From positions 1 through 7,915 of the forward strand of contig BBCA01000089.1 of assembly GCA_001311805.1 (NCBI GenBank): DNA of 7,915 bases, read 5' to 3'. The translations under genes were made by a program, and so were the position numbers. A model generated the notes under the pieces. The model made no database searches, was not told the DNA's origin, and saw only the letters and a program-made list of their open reading frames with translations. Positions 6,514 to 7,915 of this stretch are shown here, one piece after another. This DNA comes from Lentibacillus juripiscarius JCM 12147 (lineage in GTDB: Bacteria; Bacillota; Bacilli; Bacillales_D; Amphibacillaceae). The stretch's first letter is position 1. Each line of letters starts with the position of its first letter.

Positions 6514-6552
6514 TTCGGATTTGCTAAAGGATAAGGCAAATGCCGAGTTTTT
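6514..6552 (+). terminator. Second terminator-like hairpin before the thiolase gene
   Basis: TTCGG-ATTTGC (6514-6524) pairs with GCAAAT-CCGAG (6536-6547), with one bulged G at 6542, an 11-nt loop and five T at 6548-6552. It lies only 10 bp before the operator palindrome at 6562, so it would insulate the thiolase promoter from read-through. The imperfect stem makes it less certain than the upstream hairpin. Confidence 0.5.
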
Positions 6553-6561
6553 CTAAGCCCA

Positions 6562-6583
6562 TGACTGAGCGAGCGTTCGGTCA
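6562..6583. promoter_or_regulatory. 22-bp imperfect palindrome, candidate TetR-family operator
   Basis: The arms TGACTGAGCG (6562-6571) and CGTTCGGTCA (6574-6583) are separated by AG and match inversely at 8 of 10 positions. This is typical of TetR-family operators that control acyl-CoA genes. It covers the probable -35 of the thiolase promoter, which suggests repression. Its left arm begins TGACTGA, as does the palindromic region in the fadF promoter at 3937. The cognate regulator is outside the window. Confidence 0.6.
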
Positions 6584-6606
6584 AAAAGAAACCGTTAGCC
6601 TATAAA
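6578..6606 (+). promoter_or_regulatory. Probable promoter of the thiolase gene
   Basis: A good -10, TATAAA (6601-6606), lies 17 bp after a poor -35, CGGTCA (6578-6583), which forms the right arm of the operator palindrome. Transcription would start near 6612, about 16 nt before the ribosome binding site. The weak -35 lowers confidence. Confidence 0.5.
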
Positions 6607-6642
6607 TCTACAAATCTATTACGAAGGAAGGATGGTTGTGTT

Positions 6643-7829
6643 ATGCGTAAAGCAGTTATTGTGTCCGGTGCACGGACGCCATTTGGCAATTTTGGAGGAA
6701 GCCTGAAGCAGCTGACAGCCTCTCAGCTCGGAGGTACAGCAATCCGGGAGGCGCTGAACCGTGCTGATTTGGACGGCGAGGCGGTTGATGAAGTAATCAT
6801 GGGAACGGTGCTGCAAGGCGGCCAAGGGCAGATTCCATCCAGGCAGGCAGCACGGGATGCTGGCATTCCATGGGATGTTAAAACGGAAACGATTAATAAA
6901 GTGTGTGCTTCCGGACTGCGCAGTGTTACGCTTGCCGATCAGCTGATTCGTGCCGGTGATGAGGATGTCGTTGTCGCGGGTGGGATGGAAAGCATGAGCA
7001 ATGCGCCGTATATTTTGCCGGATGCTCGCTGGGGACACCGCATGGGCGATAAAAAGCAGTCGATATGATGGTGCACGACGGACTCACTTGTTCTTTTGCC
7101 GGCGTTCATATGGGCAGTTACGGCAACAGTACCGCAGAAGAATACGGCTTGACGAGAGAAGCGCAGGATGAGTGGTCATACCGCAGCCACCAGCGGGCCG
7201 TGAAAGCCATTGATGAAGGTAAATTTGCCGATGAAATTGTGCCGGTTGACGTGCCACAGAGAAAAGGTGATCCAATTGTCGTTGACACCGATGAAGCACC
7301 ACGCAGAGACACAAATCCGGAGAAACTGGCTAAGTTGGGCCCTGCATTTGACCGGGACGGAACGATTACCGCTGGGAACGCACCGGGCGTGAATGATGGT
7401 GCCGGCGCTTTTGTTGTCATGTCTGATGAAAAGGCGCAGGAACTTGGAAAAGCACCAATGGCCAACATTCTCGGCCACGCGGAAGTAGCGGTTGAGTCCA
7501 AGGATTTTCCAAAAACACCGGGACTTGTCATCAATAAACTACTGGAAAAAACCGGCTATTCCAAACAGGATATCGCTCGGTTTGAGATTAACGAAGCTTT
7601 TGCAGCAGTCTCACTCGCAAGCGGTAAAATAGCAGATATCGATCCGGAAAAAATCAACGTAAACGGTGGCGCGGTCGCACTCGGCCATCCGATTGGCGCA
7701 AGTGGCGCACGTATAATCCTGACGCTGATACATGAACTGAAACGCCAGGGTGGCGGTCTTGGCATCGCAGCTATTTGCAGTGGCGGCGGCCAGGGGGATG
7801 CCGTATTAGTAGAGGTACCAGCCAACTAA
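6643..7829 (+). CDS. Acetyl-CoA C-acetyltransferase (thiolase, MmgA/AtoB type; one frameshift)
   Basis: Thiolases of this type condense two acetyl-CoA to acetoacetyl-CoA, or cleave 3-ketoacyl-CoA in the last step of beta-oxidation, in the cytoplasm. The start at 6643 follows AAGGA (6628-6632) at 10 nt. The N-terminal [15 protein letters not shown] is diagnostic. The nucleophilic cysteine is C88 in [11 protein letters not shown], followed by [14 protein letters not shown]. After restoration the catalytic His is H349 in [12 protein letters not shown] and the acid-base Cys is C379 in CSGGGQGD. One A is missing from the run 7051-7055; restoring it joins WGHRMGDKK to [11 protein letters not shown] and gives 395 aa, a normal length (about 393). 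Such genes often precede 3-hydroxybutyryl-CoA and acyl-CoA dehydrogenase genes in Bacillaceae, but the window ends first. The exact substrate length cannot be read from sequence. The palindrome at 6562-6583 suggests acyl-CoA-responsive control. Confidence 0.93.
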
Positions 7830-7915
7830 CGCCAGGCAGAACAGTATTTCAGGTAAAGCTGTTTTCTAAAAGGTTGTTGCTTTTAACACAAAATATATAA
7901 GCTGTGACGTAACTC
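7830..7915. other. Intergenic sequence after the thiolase gene
   Basis: This tail holds no gene. Two weak AT-rich hairpins can be drawn: AACAG...CTGTT around 7840-7863, and TAAAAG, a 7-nt loop and CTTTTA around 7867-7886. Neither has a convincing GC stem with T-tract, so I do not call a terminator. The thiolase transcript may continue past the window edge. Confidence 0.4.

Overview
The window looks like a chromosomal segment from a low-to-mid-GC Gram-positive bacterium of the Bacillaceae, probably a halophilic or halotolerant relative of Lentibacillus, Virgibacillus or Oceanobacillus. This rests on the proteins (YwiB/DUF1934, ArgS, a FadF/YwjF-type Fe-S oxidoreductase, a biosynthetic thiolase), on strong Bacillus-type Shine-Dalgarno sequences, and on gene order resembling the ywiB-argS-...-fadF neighbourhood of Bacillus subtilis. 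The genus is a guess.

Layout. Positions 1-395 are a degenerate tandem array of units of about 21 bp carrying an ACCGGT core, with a higher-order period of about 83 bp. A sigma-A promoter (493-522) then drives ywiB (554-996) and argS (993-2662), which overlap by ATGA, ending at a clear terminator (2674-2704). The argS-fadF gap holds a reverse-strand toxin-antitoxin pair: a HicA-like toxin (2890-3111), preceded in transcription by an antitoxin (3104-3541) that appears to join a Phd/YefM-like N-terminus to a HicB-like domain. This module sits between two same-orientation copies of a repeat element (2715-2841 and 3640-3835). Each copy is a small hairpin with loop GCTTA followed by 21-bp AAATCGAGCGA units. 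Next comes fadF (4067-6174), behind a promoter with an embedded palindrome. Directly after it is a third array with TCGCGCGA cores (about 6196-6395), then two terminator-like hairpins, and a thiolase gene (6643-7829) with a palindromic operator at its promoter.

How the genes work together. ywiB-argS is a housekeeping unit, with ArgS charging tRNA-Arg. FadF and the thiolase both belong to fatty-acid beta-oxidation or short-chain acyl-CoA metabolism. FadF would pass electrons from acyl-CoA dehydrogenases via ETF to menaquinone, and the thiolase would cleave or form acetoacetyl-CoA. Their promoters carry related palindromes, suggesting one TetR/FadR-type regulator.

Sequence quality. Four conserved genes (ywiB, argS, fadF, thiolase) are broken by nine single-base frameshifts, eight deletions and one insertion, most of them in homopolymer runs. 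When these are restored, the protein lengths match their families almost exactly (147, 557, 702 and 395 aa). Because argS is essential, sequencing or assembly error is far more likely than gene decay. The most unusual biology is the toxin-antitoxin pair with its chimeric antitoxin and flanking repeats, and the family of 21-bp-period intergenic arrays, of which three sequence types occur within 8 kb.
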